Assembly: GCA_015698285.1 (NCBI GenBank)
Contig: CP048685.1
Coordinates: 744,001-808,000, forward strand
DNA length: 64,000 bases
Direction of reading: 5' to 3'
From: Candidatus Nitronauta litoralis
GTDB taxonomy: Bacteria > Nitrospinota > Nitrospinia > Nitrospinales > Nitrospinaceae
Shown one piece after another: positions 44,151 to 52,199 of the stretch; position 1 is the first letter of the stretch, and each line of letters opens with the position of its first letter. The notes beneath the pieces are model-generated. The model did no database searches and was not told the DNA's origin. It worked only from the letters and a program-made list of their open reading frames with translations. The position numbers were made by a program, and so were the translations under genes.

Positions 44151-45059
44151 TTATTCGGGTTCCAGGGGAGAAAACTCTCTGCTGGCAATATAGTCTGGGC
44201 GGGGTTTCAAACCACAAAAGGGTTCAACGAGTGTGTTTTCCATACTATTGTAAACGAAAAATATATTGCTTCGGGGCCAGGGGGTAATGTTTCCATTGGA
44301 CCCATGCATGACATTACATTCAAAAAACACAACAGAGCCTGCATTACCTTTAAAAGAGACCATACCGTTCTGGTCTGCAATGCGTTTTAGAATTCTGGAA
44401 TCAGGCACACCATATTCCTGTTTTTTTAACGATTGTTTAAAATGGTTTTCGGGGGTTTGCCCTGCGCAGGAAATAAATTGCTGGTGCGACCCGGGAATCA
44501 GCAGTAGAGGACCGTTGAATTCATTATTATCGGTTAAGGTGATGGAACAACTGATAGCCCGCATACGCGGCATTCCGTCCTCCACGTGCCAGGTTTCAAA
44601 ATCCGAATGCCAGTAAAATTCCTTCCCGTCAAAACCCGGCTTGTAATTGATTCGCGATTGATGAATATAAACCGGGCTATTTAATAATTGGGTTACAATT
44701 TTTAATATCAGTTTATCGCGTGAAAGTTTGCTGAATAACTCATTCGTTCGGTGGATATTAAAAATAGACCTGACTTCCCGGCTTGAAGGCTCCAGAATAT
44801 ATTCCGGATTTTCTTCTACACCTTCAGCACTCCTCAGGCAATTCAATTCCTCCTGTAGTTTTTCGACCTCTTCTCGAAAAAAAAAGGATTCTAAAATGAG
44901 ATACCCGTTCTTCTCATAAAAACTCAACTGTTCATTATCTAAGTAGGCATCCGGCCCTGAAGAACTGGAACCGTAAATCACGGGATCCTTACGGTCTAAA
45001 ATACCTGGAACATCCCCTCGAGAGGGGTATTTATCCTGAAGTGTTGCCTGCTGTGTCAT
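44151..45059 (-). CDS. ectD: Ectoine hydroxylase
   Basis: 302 residues, typical length. YWHSDFETWHVEDGMPRMRA holds the Fe(II)-binding His-x-Asp pair and the EctD consensus; the distal His lies in VMHGSNGN, and LLLIPGSHQQFISC is a family hallmark. This 2-oxoglutarate dioxygenase makes 5-hydroxyectoine. Presence of ectD implies oxygen-dependent growth. It follows ectC by 11 bases. Confidence 0.95.
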   Translation of the reverse strand: MTQQATLQDKYPSRGDVPGILDRKDPVIYGSSSSGPDAYLDNEQLSFYEKNGYLILESFFFREEVEKLQEELNCLRSAEGVEENPEYILEPSSREVRSIFNIHRTNELFSKLSRDKLILKIVTQLLNSPVYIHQSRINYKPGFDGKEFYWHSDFETWHVEDGMPRMRAISCSITLTDNNEFNGPLLLIPGSHQQFISCAGQTPENHFKQSLKKQEYGVPDSRILKRIADQNGMVSFKGNAGSVVFFECNVMHGSNGNITPWPRSNIFFVYNSMENTLVEPFCGLKPRPDYIASREFSPLEPE

Positions 45060-45070
45060 AAAAAATTTTC

Positions 45071-45472
45071 CTATCTGGATTCTTCCGATACCTCTTCCAG
45101 AGGGTACGCTCCCTCTTCATCGTGAACTTCGTTTCCGTTCAGAGGGGGATTGAATACACAAATCATCCTCATACCCGTTTTGGTTCGCAGGACATGCTTT
45201 TCATTCCCATCCAGCGCGTACAAAGTTCCAGGGGCAAGGGCGTGGGTTTTGCCAGTGGTCAAGTCGGCCAACTCGCCCTCCCCCTCAATGCAATAAACAG
45301 CTTCAACATGGTGGCGGTACCACATAAAGGTCTCTGTTTCCGGAAGTATCCTTGTATCGTGGAAGGAAAACCCCATTCCATCTTTTTTTAAAAGGATTCT
45401 GCGGCTAGACCAGTTCTCCGCTGAAACCTCATTGTCGGTACCTGTAATTTCTTCAAGTTTTCGAACGATCAT
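45071..45472 (-). CDS. ectC: Ectoine synthase
   Basis: 133 residues, a single cupin. MIVRKLEEITGTDNEV is a near-canonical EctC start; TFMWYRHHVEAVYCIEGEGEL and GTLYALDGNEKHVLRT carry the metal and substrate ligands. It cyclises N-gamma-acetyl-diaminobutyrate to ectoine. Thirty-three bases separate it from ectB. Confidence 0.96.
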   Translation of the reverse strand: MIVRKLEEITGTDNEVSAENWSSRRILLKKDGMGFSFHDTRILPETETFMWYRHHVEAVYCIEGEGELADLTTGKTHALAPGTLYALDGNEKHVLRTKTGMRMICVFNPPLNGNEVHDEEGAYPLEEVSEESR

Positions 45473-45505
45473 ATTCTTAATCCTAGTGTTAAAGTTCCCA
45501 GCAAT

Positions 45506-46765
45506 TTAAGCCATTGCTTTGGCCGCAACTTCTGACAACGACGCCTCAATAATATCCAACCCCTTGTTTAAATCTTCTTCATTGATATTGAGAGGGGGTA
45601 AAAGCTTGAGAACATCACTATCCGAACCAGACGTTTCTGCCAATAAAAAGTTTTCAAAACAGATTGAGGAAATGTGAGAACCTAGCCCGTCTTCCCTGAA
45701 AACCATCCCCTGAATCATGCCCCGGCCCCGGGTTTCACTGATTTCTTCAGGAAAAGATTCCATCAAATTTTCGAGACGATCTTTTATTAATTCGCCCTTG
45801 CGAAGAATTTCACGGGAAAATGCAGAGTCTTTCCAAAAGTTCAACGCTTCAGTAGCCGTCACAAAAGCGAGGTTGTTTCCCCGAAAAGTTCCATTGTGCT
45901 CACCGGGCTCCCATTTATCATGCTCCGGTTTAATGAGACATAGTGCCATTGGCAGGCCATATCCACTAATGGACTTGGAAAGACAGACGATATCGGGGGT
46001 GAGGTTCATATTTTCAAAACTGAAAAATGTTCCTGTTCTGCCACATCCGGCCTGGATGTCGTCCACGATAAACAACATGCCGTATTTTTTGCAAAGCTCC
46101 TGAAGTTTCTCCAGCCATTCACCACTTGCGGAATTGATCCCACCTTCCGCCTGCACGGCTTCTACGATGGCAGCGGCCGGAAGGTCGACTCCGCTGCCAC
46201 TACTTTCCAACATTCGCTCCATGTATTCGATGGTATCGACATCATTCCCGAAATAACTGTCGTAAGGCATACAAATTGAGTTTGTCAAAGACAGGCCTGC
46301 CCCGTCCCGCTTAAAAGAATTGCCGGATATGGAAAGTGAGCCCAACGTCATCCCGTGGAAAGCCTGAGTGAAAAACAGAATCTTGTCCCGCCCGGTTATT
46401 TTCCGTGCAAGCTTTAAAGAGCTCTCCACGGAGTTTGTCCCTGTAGGACCAGGGAACTGGACCTTGTATTTCATGTCACGAGGCTTAAGGATCACTTCAT
46501 TGAATTTATCGAGAAATACTCCCTTAGCCTCCGTAGCCATATCCAGACTGTGGGCGATGCCATCTTGTTCAATGTAATCAAGAAGTCTGGCTTTCATTGG
46601 ATCTGGATTGTGACCGTAATTCAATGCACCAGCTCCTGAAAAAAAATCAAGGTAAGGTTGTCCGGTTTGATCAAAAACATAACAACCCTTGGCCTTTTGA
46701 AACATTGCCGGGAAAGCCCTGCAATAGGACCTGACATTAGATTCAATCTCTTCAAAAATTTCCAT
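45506..46765 (-). CDS. ectB: Diaminobutyrate-2-oxoglutarate transaminase
   Basis: 419 residues from ATG 46765. MEIFEEIESNVRSYCRAFP is the standard EctB N-terminus. GPTGTNSVESSLKLARK, VDDIQAGCGRTGTFFSFE and CLSKSISGYGLPMA (PLP lysine) mark a class III aminotransferase. It makes L-2,4-diaminobutyrate from aspartate semialdehyde. The start shares one base with the ectA stop (TAATG), so the two are translationally coupled; a longer upstream start is rejected. Confidence 0.96.
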   Translation of the reverse strand: MEIFEEIESNVRSYCRAFPAMFQKAKGCYVFDQTGQPYLDFFSGAGALNYGHNPDPMKARLLDYIEQDGIAHSLDMATEAKGVFLDKFNEVILKPRDMKYKVQFPGPTGTNSVESSLKLARKITGRDKILFFTQAFHGMTLGSLSISGNSFKRDGAGLSLTNSICMPYDSYFGNDVDTIEYMERMLESSGSGVDLPAAAIVEAVQAEGGINSASGEWLEKLQELCKKYGMLFIVDDIQAGCGRTGTFFSFENMNLTPDIVCLSKSISGYGLPMALCLIKPEHDKWEPGEHNGTFRGNNLAFVTATEALNFWKDSAFSREILRKGELIKDRLENLMESFPEEISETRGRGMIQGMVFREDGLGSHISSICFENFLLAETSGSDSDVLKLLPPLNINEEDLNKGLDIIEASLSEVAAKAMA

Positions 46766-47316
46766 TAAATATATTCCTTTTTTGTACAGCGATCGCCTAA
46801 CGGTCCAAGGCAAAACAGAGATTCAGGCTCATGCCCGTTTTCTGGGAAAAGTGACGCTGAAATTAAGGATTCCTTATTAACTGAGCAATTCAGCTCATTT
46901 GCCAGACTCTGAAAAAGGGCCTGTGATCCTTTATTCGAGGGAGTAATAGTGGCTTCAAGGAATCGAATTGACGGATTGAAATTTCGTTGGAGAATATGTT
47001 TCAACATGGCTTTGGCAATTCCACCATTGCGAAATTTATTTGATACCGCTACCTGCCAGATAAAAAGGACCTCCGGATGGTTTGGATCTCGGAACCCTGT
47101 CGCAAAGCCCGCTAATTCCCCGCCCTGGACCGCGACTGCACACGTATCTGTGAATTTATAAGAAAGCAGAATATAGTGATAACAGGAGTTAACATCCAGA
47201 TTTCCTGCGGTACGGGCCAGCTCAAACATTTTTGGCCCGTCTTCTAAAGAAGGTTTTCGTATCTTCAACAAGTTTGAGTTAAACCCTCCAGAAAGTTCAG
47301 ATAACCCATTATCCAT
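46765..47316 (-). CDS. ectA: Diaminobutyrate acetyltransferase
   Basis: 183 residues, GNAT fold. IRKPSLEDGPKMFELAR, CAVAVQGGELAGFATGFRDP and IWQVAVSNKFRNGGIAKAML (acetyl-CoA loop) match EctA. It acetylates the gamma-amino group of diaminobutyrate. First gene of the leftward operon; the promoter must lie in the 90-base divergent gap to the LysR gene. No aspartokinase (ask_ect) gene accompanies the cluster. Confidence 0.95.
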   Translation of the reverse strand: MDNGLSELSGGFNSNLLKIRKPSLEDGPKMFELARTAGNLDVNSCYHYILLSYKFTDTCAVAVQGGELAGFATGFRDPNHPEVLFIWQVAVSNKFRNGGIAKAMLKHILQRNFNPSIRFLEATITPSNKGSQALFQSLANELNCSVNKESLISASLFPENGHEPESLFCLGPLGDRCTKKEYI

Positions 47317-47336
47317 AAATTTTGAATTAAATTAAG

Positions 47337-47383
47337 TTGATTTTTTCTTACAAATAAATCAAAAATATTGATTCATGATTCAA
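47337..47383. promoter_or_regulatory. Candidate operators in the ectA / LysR divergent promoter region
   Basis: The gap holds TTGATTT (47337-47343) and its inverted copy AAATCAA (47356-47362), followed by the dyad TTGATTCATGATTCAA (47368-47383), palindromic at all but one symmetric pair. Repeated TTGA/TCAA half-sites between a LysR gene and its divergent neighbour are typical regulator binding sites. Which arms are used is not known. Confidence 0.45.
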
Positions 47384-47406
47384 ACTCACTAATCAAACAA
47401 GGATTT

Positions 47407-48300
47407 ATGTCTATGTATAATCTGCCCAACTTTCGTCATCTTTACTATTTCTGGGCTATTGCCCGAGAAGGATCTATTAAAAAAGCGGGTAAAAAACTGA
47501 ATTTGACTCCATCCGGTTTAAGCGAACAATTGAGGCTGTTGGAAGAAAATTTTGATAAACGTCTGTTTGAACGAAAAGCCAGGAAGTTAATTTTGAATGA
47601 CACCGGTAAGCTGGTTTTTGAATACTGCAACAAAATTTTTAATCTGGCTGAAGAATTAAACCTGGCTGTAAAACAGGAAAATCCAAAACGCAGGTCTCGC
47701 ATAAGGGTGGGTGTTTTACCTTCCTTGTCTTCTTCCCATATTCATGAGTTCGTGGTCCCCTTGTTAAAGGACAAGTCTGTGTCGGTTGTTGTGATAGAAG
47801 GGGTCCTGGATGAATTGATTTATCAATTAGACCAGAATGAACTGGAAATGGTTCTGAGTGACCGTGAAGTCGATAAAAAATACAAAAAAATCACAAACTA
47901 CCGTTTAAGACCGCGCAAAATTGTTGCTGTGGGTTCTGAAAAGTTTGCATATCTCAGAAAGAATTTTCCCCATTCACTTTCCGGAGCTCCACTTTTTCAA
48001 CTAACCAGGCACAGTCAGATTCAAAATGAAATTGAAAGTTACTTCTACCAGAACCAGATCAATCCACAGGTTATTGGAGAGGCGGATGATGTGACCCTGC
48101 TTCGTTTGGGAGCGGAAAGAGGAATCTGCGTGGCGGTTTTACCGCAAAATACGGTGACCGAAGCTTTATCACAGAAAAAACTTATCCGGCTTGGAGAACT
48201 CAAGGGAATAAGTTCTGATATGTGGGCTATGGTCCGGGCCGATTCCGCACAAACCCCGATCATTAATAAAACAATCAAAAGGTTTCTTTCCGCCCAATAA
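47407..48300 (+). CDS. NhaR-like LysR-family regulator, probable ectoine operon regulator
   Basis: 297 residues. The HTH region NFRHLYYFWAIAREGS...LTPSGLSEQ...LFERKARKL aligns well with my memory of E. coli NhaR (NHLYYFW, EGS, LTP, LF-RK-R-L), the Na+-responsive activator of the NhaA antiporter, and the effector part keeps the GVLPSLSS and GEADDVTLLRLG positions. AAGGA lies just upstream of ATG 47407. Divergent to ectA, it is a good candidate to control the operon in response to Na+ or osmotic stress. Known ect regulators are mostly MarR-type (EctR/CosR), so this would be different. Nearest-homologue naming remains tentative. Confidence 0.82.
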   Translation: MSMYNLPNFRHLYYFWAIAREGSIKKAGKKLNLTPSGLSEQLRLLEENFDKRLFERKARKLILNDTGKLVFEYCNKIFNLAEELNLAVKQENPKRRSRIRVGVLPSLSSSHIHEFVVPLLKDKSVSVVVIEGVLDELIYQLDQNELEMVLSDREVDKKYKKITNYRLRPRKIVAVGSEKFAYLRKNFPHSLSGAPLFQLTRHSQIQNEIESYFYQNQINPQVIGEADDVTLLRLGAERGICVAVLPQNTVTEALSQKKLIRLGELKGISSDMWAMVRADSAQTPIINKTIKRFLSAQ

Positions 48301-48448
48301 ATACTCAATATTCTTTTCCACCGAATAGTGAATTAAAATGTAAAAATCGTGGGCGTTGGTATCTCCTCTTGGAACCATGGAACACACTATATACTTAACT
48401 ATCTAGCTAGACTAATTCAAGTTCTCTTTCTGCCCTCTGCTACTACTT

Positions 48449-49237
48449 TCAGGGAGTTGTCATTGTTTTTACCAGGTTTTCTAGATCGGTGTCGCCGGTG
48501 AGTTCGAGAAATAAATCCTCAAGATCCTCGTGGTTTTTTTTGGCCTGCCGCCTCAGGTCTTCCATAGTCCCCAGCGCAATCATTTTTCCATGCTGGATGA
48601 TTCCAATGCGGTCGCACATGGCCTGGGCAATGCCAAGGGAATGGGTGGACATGAAAATGGTGGCGCCCTTGCGACAAACATCGGTGAACAGGTCTTTCAC
48701 CTGGCGCGCGCCTTTGGGATCGAGGCCGACTATGGGCTCATCCACGATGAGGACTTTTGGTTCGTGTAACAGAGCACCTGATATCACCAGTTTCTGTTTC
48801 ATCCCGTGGGAATAGCCTTCGATCAACTCCCCGCCATGTCGGCCCAGATCGAAAAACTCCAGAAAGCGCTGGGCTTTCTTTTCAGCATCAGTAGCATCCA
48901 TCCCGTAAATGTCTGCAATAAAGGCCAGATACTCCAAACCACTGAGCTTGTCATAAATAAAGGGGCGATCCGGTATGTATCCAATCATCGCCTTGGCTTG
49001 GACCGGATCCTCAACGACATTCTTGCCACCAATAAATATTTTTCCACGAGTGGGTTTGAGAATGCCCACCAGCATTTTGATGGTGGTGGTCTTGCCTGCG
49101 CCATTAGGGCCAAGGCAGCCGAAAAACTGACCGGCAGGGATTTCCAGATCAATCCCGTCGACGGCGGTGAAATTGCCGTAGTTTTTGACCAGTTCCTGGA
49201 TTTGGATCAAGGAATCACCTGATTTCGAAGGAGTCAA
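48449..49237 (-). CDS. ABC-2-type transporter ATP-binding protein, no partner permease adjacent
   Basis: 262 residues. Walker A GPNGAGKTTTIKMLVG, signature region YSHGMKQKLVISGALLHEP (a degenerate LSGGQ, common in this subfamily), Walker B VLIVDEPIVGLDP. Such ATPases power ABC-2 membrane proteins for drug, lipid or polysaccharide export, or act in gliding/CcmA-like systems. No permease gene follows; the next gene converges. The start overlaps acyP by 23 bases, so co-translation is likely. Confidence 0.86.
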   Translation of the reverse strand: MTPSKSGDSLIQIQELVKNYGNFTAVDGIDLEIPAGQFFGCLGPNGAGKTTTIKMLVGILKPTRGKIFIGGKNVVEDPVQAKAMIGYIPDRPFIYDKLSGLEYLAFIADIYGMDATDAEKKAQRFLEFFDLGRHGGELIEGYSHGMKQKLVISGALLHEPKVLIVDEPIVGLDPKGARQVKDLFTDVCRKGATIFMSTHSLGIAQAMCDRIGIIQHGKMIALGTMEDLRRQAKKNHEDLEDLFLELTGDTDLENLVKTMTTP

Positions 49238-49499
49238 AACCCCGGGGAGTGGTCCACTCTATGTCCACAGCGTCAACCTCGGCCAGGGGAGGACCCTGCC
49301 GGCACCAGGCAATGAACTCTTCCAGCTCTGCCCCCTCTGCAAGAATTTCGACCGTACGGTCCGGGCAATTACGCACCCACCCGGTAACGCCAAGACGGTT
49401 GGCTTCCTTTTCGGTTGAGGCTCGGAACCACACTCCCTGAACCTTTCCCCGAACTACCAGACGTGCGGCTTTTATTTCATTTAAATCTCGCGATTGCAT
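49215..49499 (-). CDS. acyP: Acylphosphatase
   Basis: 94 residues. VRGKVQGVWFRAST holds the phosphate-binding loop and catalytic Arg, and GWVRNCPDRTVEILAEG the catalytic Asn region. It hydrolyses acyl phosphates such as carbamoyl phosphate and 1,3-bisphosphoglycerate. It overlaps the genes on both sides, forming a compact three-gene unit with the small protein upstream and the ABC ATPase downstream. Confidence 0.93.
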   Translation of the reverse strand: MQSRDLNEIKAARLVVRGKVQGVWFRASTEKEANRLGVTGWVRNCPDRTVEILAEGAELEEFIAWCRQGPPLAEVDAVDIEWTTPRGFDSFEIR

Positions 49500-49717
49500 T
49501 GGTCGTAGAGGTTCTGAACCTCCCGGTAAATTCCAAACTTACTGCCGTCTCCAATTTTTCCACCGAATTTCCCCAGATCCCGCATGATGCGCTGGAATTC
49601 GGAAACCGATCCGGAAAAGTTTTCAACAAGAGGACGGAAATAAGCCTGCTCGTCTTCATCCAGACGGTCTGCAATCACAAGAAGTCTTGTTTTGAGTGGT
49701 TCAAAGTCTTTAGCCAT
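49481..49717 (-). CDS. Small conserved-looking protein of unknown function
   Basis: 78 residues from an ATG at 49717: MAKDFEPLKTRLLVIADRL, then a helical region with RIMRDLGKFGGKIGDGSKFG. It looks like an all-helical cytoplasmic protein. It overlaps acyP by 19 bases, implying coupling. A longer form starting upstream reads into the modB promoter and is less likely. I do not recognise the family. Confidence 0.6.
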   Translation of the reverse strand: MAKDFEPLKTRLLVIADRLDEDEQAYFRPLVENFSGSVSEFQRIMRDLGKFGGKIGDGSKFGIYREVQNLYDQCNREI

Positions 49718-49835
49718 GCGGACTATGTTAATGCCATGACCTCCAGTTTTCAATGATCCTCTTGCACAACGTTGCGAATTTATTTTTTGACCACACGATT
49801 CCCTTTGGCTTAATCCCGACAAGACCTTGACCATT

Positions 49836-49859
49836 CGTTATATTTTATGATATATAACG
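49836..49859. promoter_or_regulatory. ModE-type operator upstream of modB
   Basis: A perfect inverted repeat CGTTATAT-N8-ATATAACG (49836-49843 and 49852-49859) matches the known ModE operator pattern. ModE-molybdate represses mod genes when molybdate is plentiful. It lies 40 bases ahead of modB. No modE gene is in this window. Confidence 0.78.
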
Positions 49860-49898
49860 TTAATCTGCTTTTTAAAACTCTTTTCAAATTTTTTTAAT

Positions 49899-50582
49899 AT
49901 GGAAGCAACTTCACTCGATTGGCAACCGGTTTTCATTACCTTGAAACTGGCAGCGGTCACGGTTCTTCTGCTGCTGGCAGTCGGAACCCCGGTTGCCTGG
50001 TGGCTGGCCCACACAAAAAAGAAATGGCGCATTCTGGTAGAGGCGGTTGTCGCTCTTCCCCTGGTACTGCCTCCGACGGTGCTTGGGTTTTATCTTCTGA
50101 TCGCCCTCGGAACCAACGGAGTCATCGGAGGATGGTTCCAGTCGGTGACCGGTGATTCCCTGGCATTTTCTTTCACGGGCCTTGTCATTGCCTCTTCCCT
50201 GTACTCCTTACCATTCGTTGTTCAACCTTTGCAGGGTGCCTTCGAATCGGTTGGCCGGGCCCCTCTGGAGGCGGCCTGGACCTTACGTGCTTCTCCTTGG
50301 GATGCTTTCATGAGCGTCGCTTCTCCCCTGGCCCTGCGGGGGTACATCACCGCCATAGTTCTCGGGTTTGCACACACCCTGGGAGAATTCGGGGTCGTCC
50401 TGATGGTAGGAGGCAACATCCCGGGGGAAACCCGGGTCATCTCCATCGCCATATACGACCATGTTGAATCCCTGGAATACATGCAGGCACATGCCTTGTC
50501 CGCCGGTCTTCTGGCTTTCTCCTTTCTTGTTCTATTAATGGTCTACACGCTGAATCGCCGGTTACCGGTTCATCTCTCATGA
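49899..50582 (+). CDS. modB: Molybdate ABC transporter permease
   Basis: 227 residues, about six spans. PLVLPPTVLGFYLLIALG and EAAWTLRASPWDAFMSVASP (EAA loop) and HTLGEFGVVLMVGGNIPGET are ModB hallmarks. It forms the molybdate channel with ModC. The start follows the ModE-type site, and the stop overlaps the modC start (ATGA). No modA binding-protein gene lies upstream, where it is usually found. Confidence 0.93.
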   Translation: MEATSLDWQPVFITLKLAAVTVLLLLAVGTPVAWWLAHTKKKWRILVEAVVALPLVLPPTVLGFYLLIALGTNGVIGGWFQSVTGDSLAFSFTGLVIASSLYSLPFVVQPLQGAFESVGRAPLEAAWTLRASPWDAFMSVASPLALRGYITAIVLGFAHTLGEFGVVLMVGGNIPGETRVISIAIYDHVESLEYMQAHALSAGLLAFSFLVLLMVYTLNRRLPVHLS

Positions 50583-51661
50583 GCACACAATTAAAAGCTA
50601 AAATTAAAATACAGTATCCCGGGTTTCAACTGGATACGGATTTATCTCTTCCTCTTGATGGGGTCACCGTAATCTTCGGCCCCTCGGGTTGCGGCAAAAC
50701 CACCCTGTTGCGCTGCCTTTCCGGTTTGGAAAAACCGGATACAGGGTCCGTTACATTTGGTGATGCTGTCTGGCAACATGGCGAAGAATTTTTGCCCCCT
50801 CACAAACGACCCATCGGGTTTGTTTTTCAGGACGCTCGCCTGTTTCCTCATAAAAATGTTCGTGACAATCTGCTTTACGGTTACAAGAGAATCCCGCAGG
50901 CAGAACGCCGGATTGCACCGGATCAGATTATCGAGTTGTTGGGACTTTCCAAACTGCTCGACCGTTTTCCGAAAAATATGTCGGCGGGAGAAAAACAACG
51001 CGTGGCGATCGGGAGAGCCTTATTGACCAGCCCGCGTATCCTGATGATGGATGAACCACTGGCAAATCTTGATATGCCACGCAAACAGGAAATCCTGCCG
51101 TACCTTTCCAGACTACGCAGCGAACTCAATATTCCCATTCTCTACGTCAGCCATTCACTCGACGAGGTGCTGCAATTGGTCGACACGCTTGTTTTACTGG
51201 AGGACGGTCGCGTACAAGCTGCGGGTAAGGCTCAGGAAGTGCTTGCCGAAATATCACCGGGCCAGCAACCGCCTCCCGCTCTTGCAGGTACCCTGCTGGA
51301 CACCATTGTCACTGACCACGAAGAAGAATACAAACTCACACGGCTGACTTTTGGTGATCAACCCCTTCACGTTCCAAAACAAAACCTGAAAGCTGGAAGT
51401 ACCTTGCGCCTGCATGTCCTGGCCCGGGATGTGAGTCTGGTAACCGGTCCACGCAACATCCAGACGAGTGTGCTGAATATTTTGGAAGGACGAGTGACTG
51501 CTATTGAAGCAGGAGAACCGGAGGATCATTCGGTGAATGTCATGATAGACATCGGACAGCCACTTTTGGCGACCATCACAAAAAAATCGCTTTCGGTTTT
51601 AAAACTGGAGCCGGGGCAAACGGTGTTTGCACACATTAAAGCCTTGAGGATGATTCATTAA
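50579..51661 (+). CDS. modC: Molybdate ABC transporter ATP-binding protein
   Basis: 360 residues. Walker A GPSGCGKTTLLRCL, signature MSAGEKQRVAIGRALL (Ser-Ala in place of LSGG, common in ModC), Walker B ILMMDEPLANLD, then a C-terminal TOBE/Mop domain (residues ~290-355) that binds oxyanions for feedback. Coupled to modB by an ATGA overlap. It powers molybdate import for molybdopterin enzymes such as nitrite oxidoreductase or nitrate reductase. Confidence 0.94.
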   Translation: MSTQLKAKIKIQYPGFQLDTDLSLPLDGVTVIFGPSGCGKTTLLRCLSGLEKPDTGSVTFGDAVWQHGEEFLPPHKRPIGFVFQDARLFPHKNVRDNLLYGYKRIPQAERRIAPDQIIELLGLSKLLDRFPKNMSAGEKQRVAIGRALLTSPRILMMDEPLANLDMPRKQEILPYLSRLRSELNIPILYVSHSLDEVLQLVDTLVLLEDGRVQAAGKAQEVLAEISPGQQPPPALAGTLLDTIVTDHEEEYKLTRLTFGDQPLHVPKQNLKAGSTLRLHVLARDVSLVTGPRNIQTSVLNILEGRVTAIEAGEPEDHSVNVMIDIGQPLLATITKKSLSVLKLEPGQTVFAHIKALRMIH

Positions 51662-51699
51662 ATCTTGAGGGGAAAAACTGAAATTACGGTCAGGAAATT

Positions 51700-52083
51700 T
51701 TAAATTGCAGGCTCTTCCGGATTTTGTGTTTGAGGATTACTCTTGTTTTTCATCTGGCTTAGACGGGAGGTCATGATTGACCGAATACGTTTGATTCCAG
51801 GGTTATCCGGCGGAAGTTTTTTATAAATTTCCTGAGTCAGAACAGAGACAACACAGTCTTCCAAAGCCCGGACATTGGCGGTGCGTACACAATCTGAGAT
51901 CAGAGCCATTTCCCCAAAGACATCTTTCTCTTTCAGGACAGCCAATTCCTTTTTATCACCATTGGCATCGATCTGAAACACTTCAACCGTACCGCGTTCA
52001 ATAATAAAAGCACTGGTTCCATGTGTTCCCTGTCGAATAATGTATTTTCCTTTGGAGATTTTCCGTCTTACAAAGACCCCCAT
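51700..52083 (-). CDS. Stand-alone cyclic nucleotide-binding domain protein
   Basis: 127 residues, essentially one CNB (CAP_ED) domain: GKYIIRQGTHGTSAFIIERGTVEVF then LKEKDVFGEMALISDCVRTANVRA, the phosphate-binding cassette. No HTH or enzymatic domain is attached, so it must act through protein contacts. The cassette has FGEMALIS followed by Arg-Thr, close to the canonical form that contacts the cyclic phosphate. Downstream of the long coiled-coil gene on the same strand, separated by 116 bases. Confidence 0.85.
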   Translation of the reverse strand: MGVFVRRKISKGKYIIRQGTHGTSAFIIERGTVEVFQIDANGDKKELAVLKEKDVFGEMALISDCVRTANVRALEDCVVSVLTQEIYKKLPPDNPGIKRIRSIMTSRLSQMKNKSNPQTQNPEEPAI

Positions 52084-52199
52084 TGCCGCTCCATAAAATC
52101 AGGCCTGAACGGACCTATGTGCAATCCGCATCTAATTAATTTAAGTGAATTTCACAAAAAATTCAATGGAACACTGAGAGGAGACGATCCCGATGCTCC

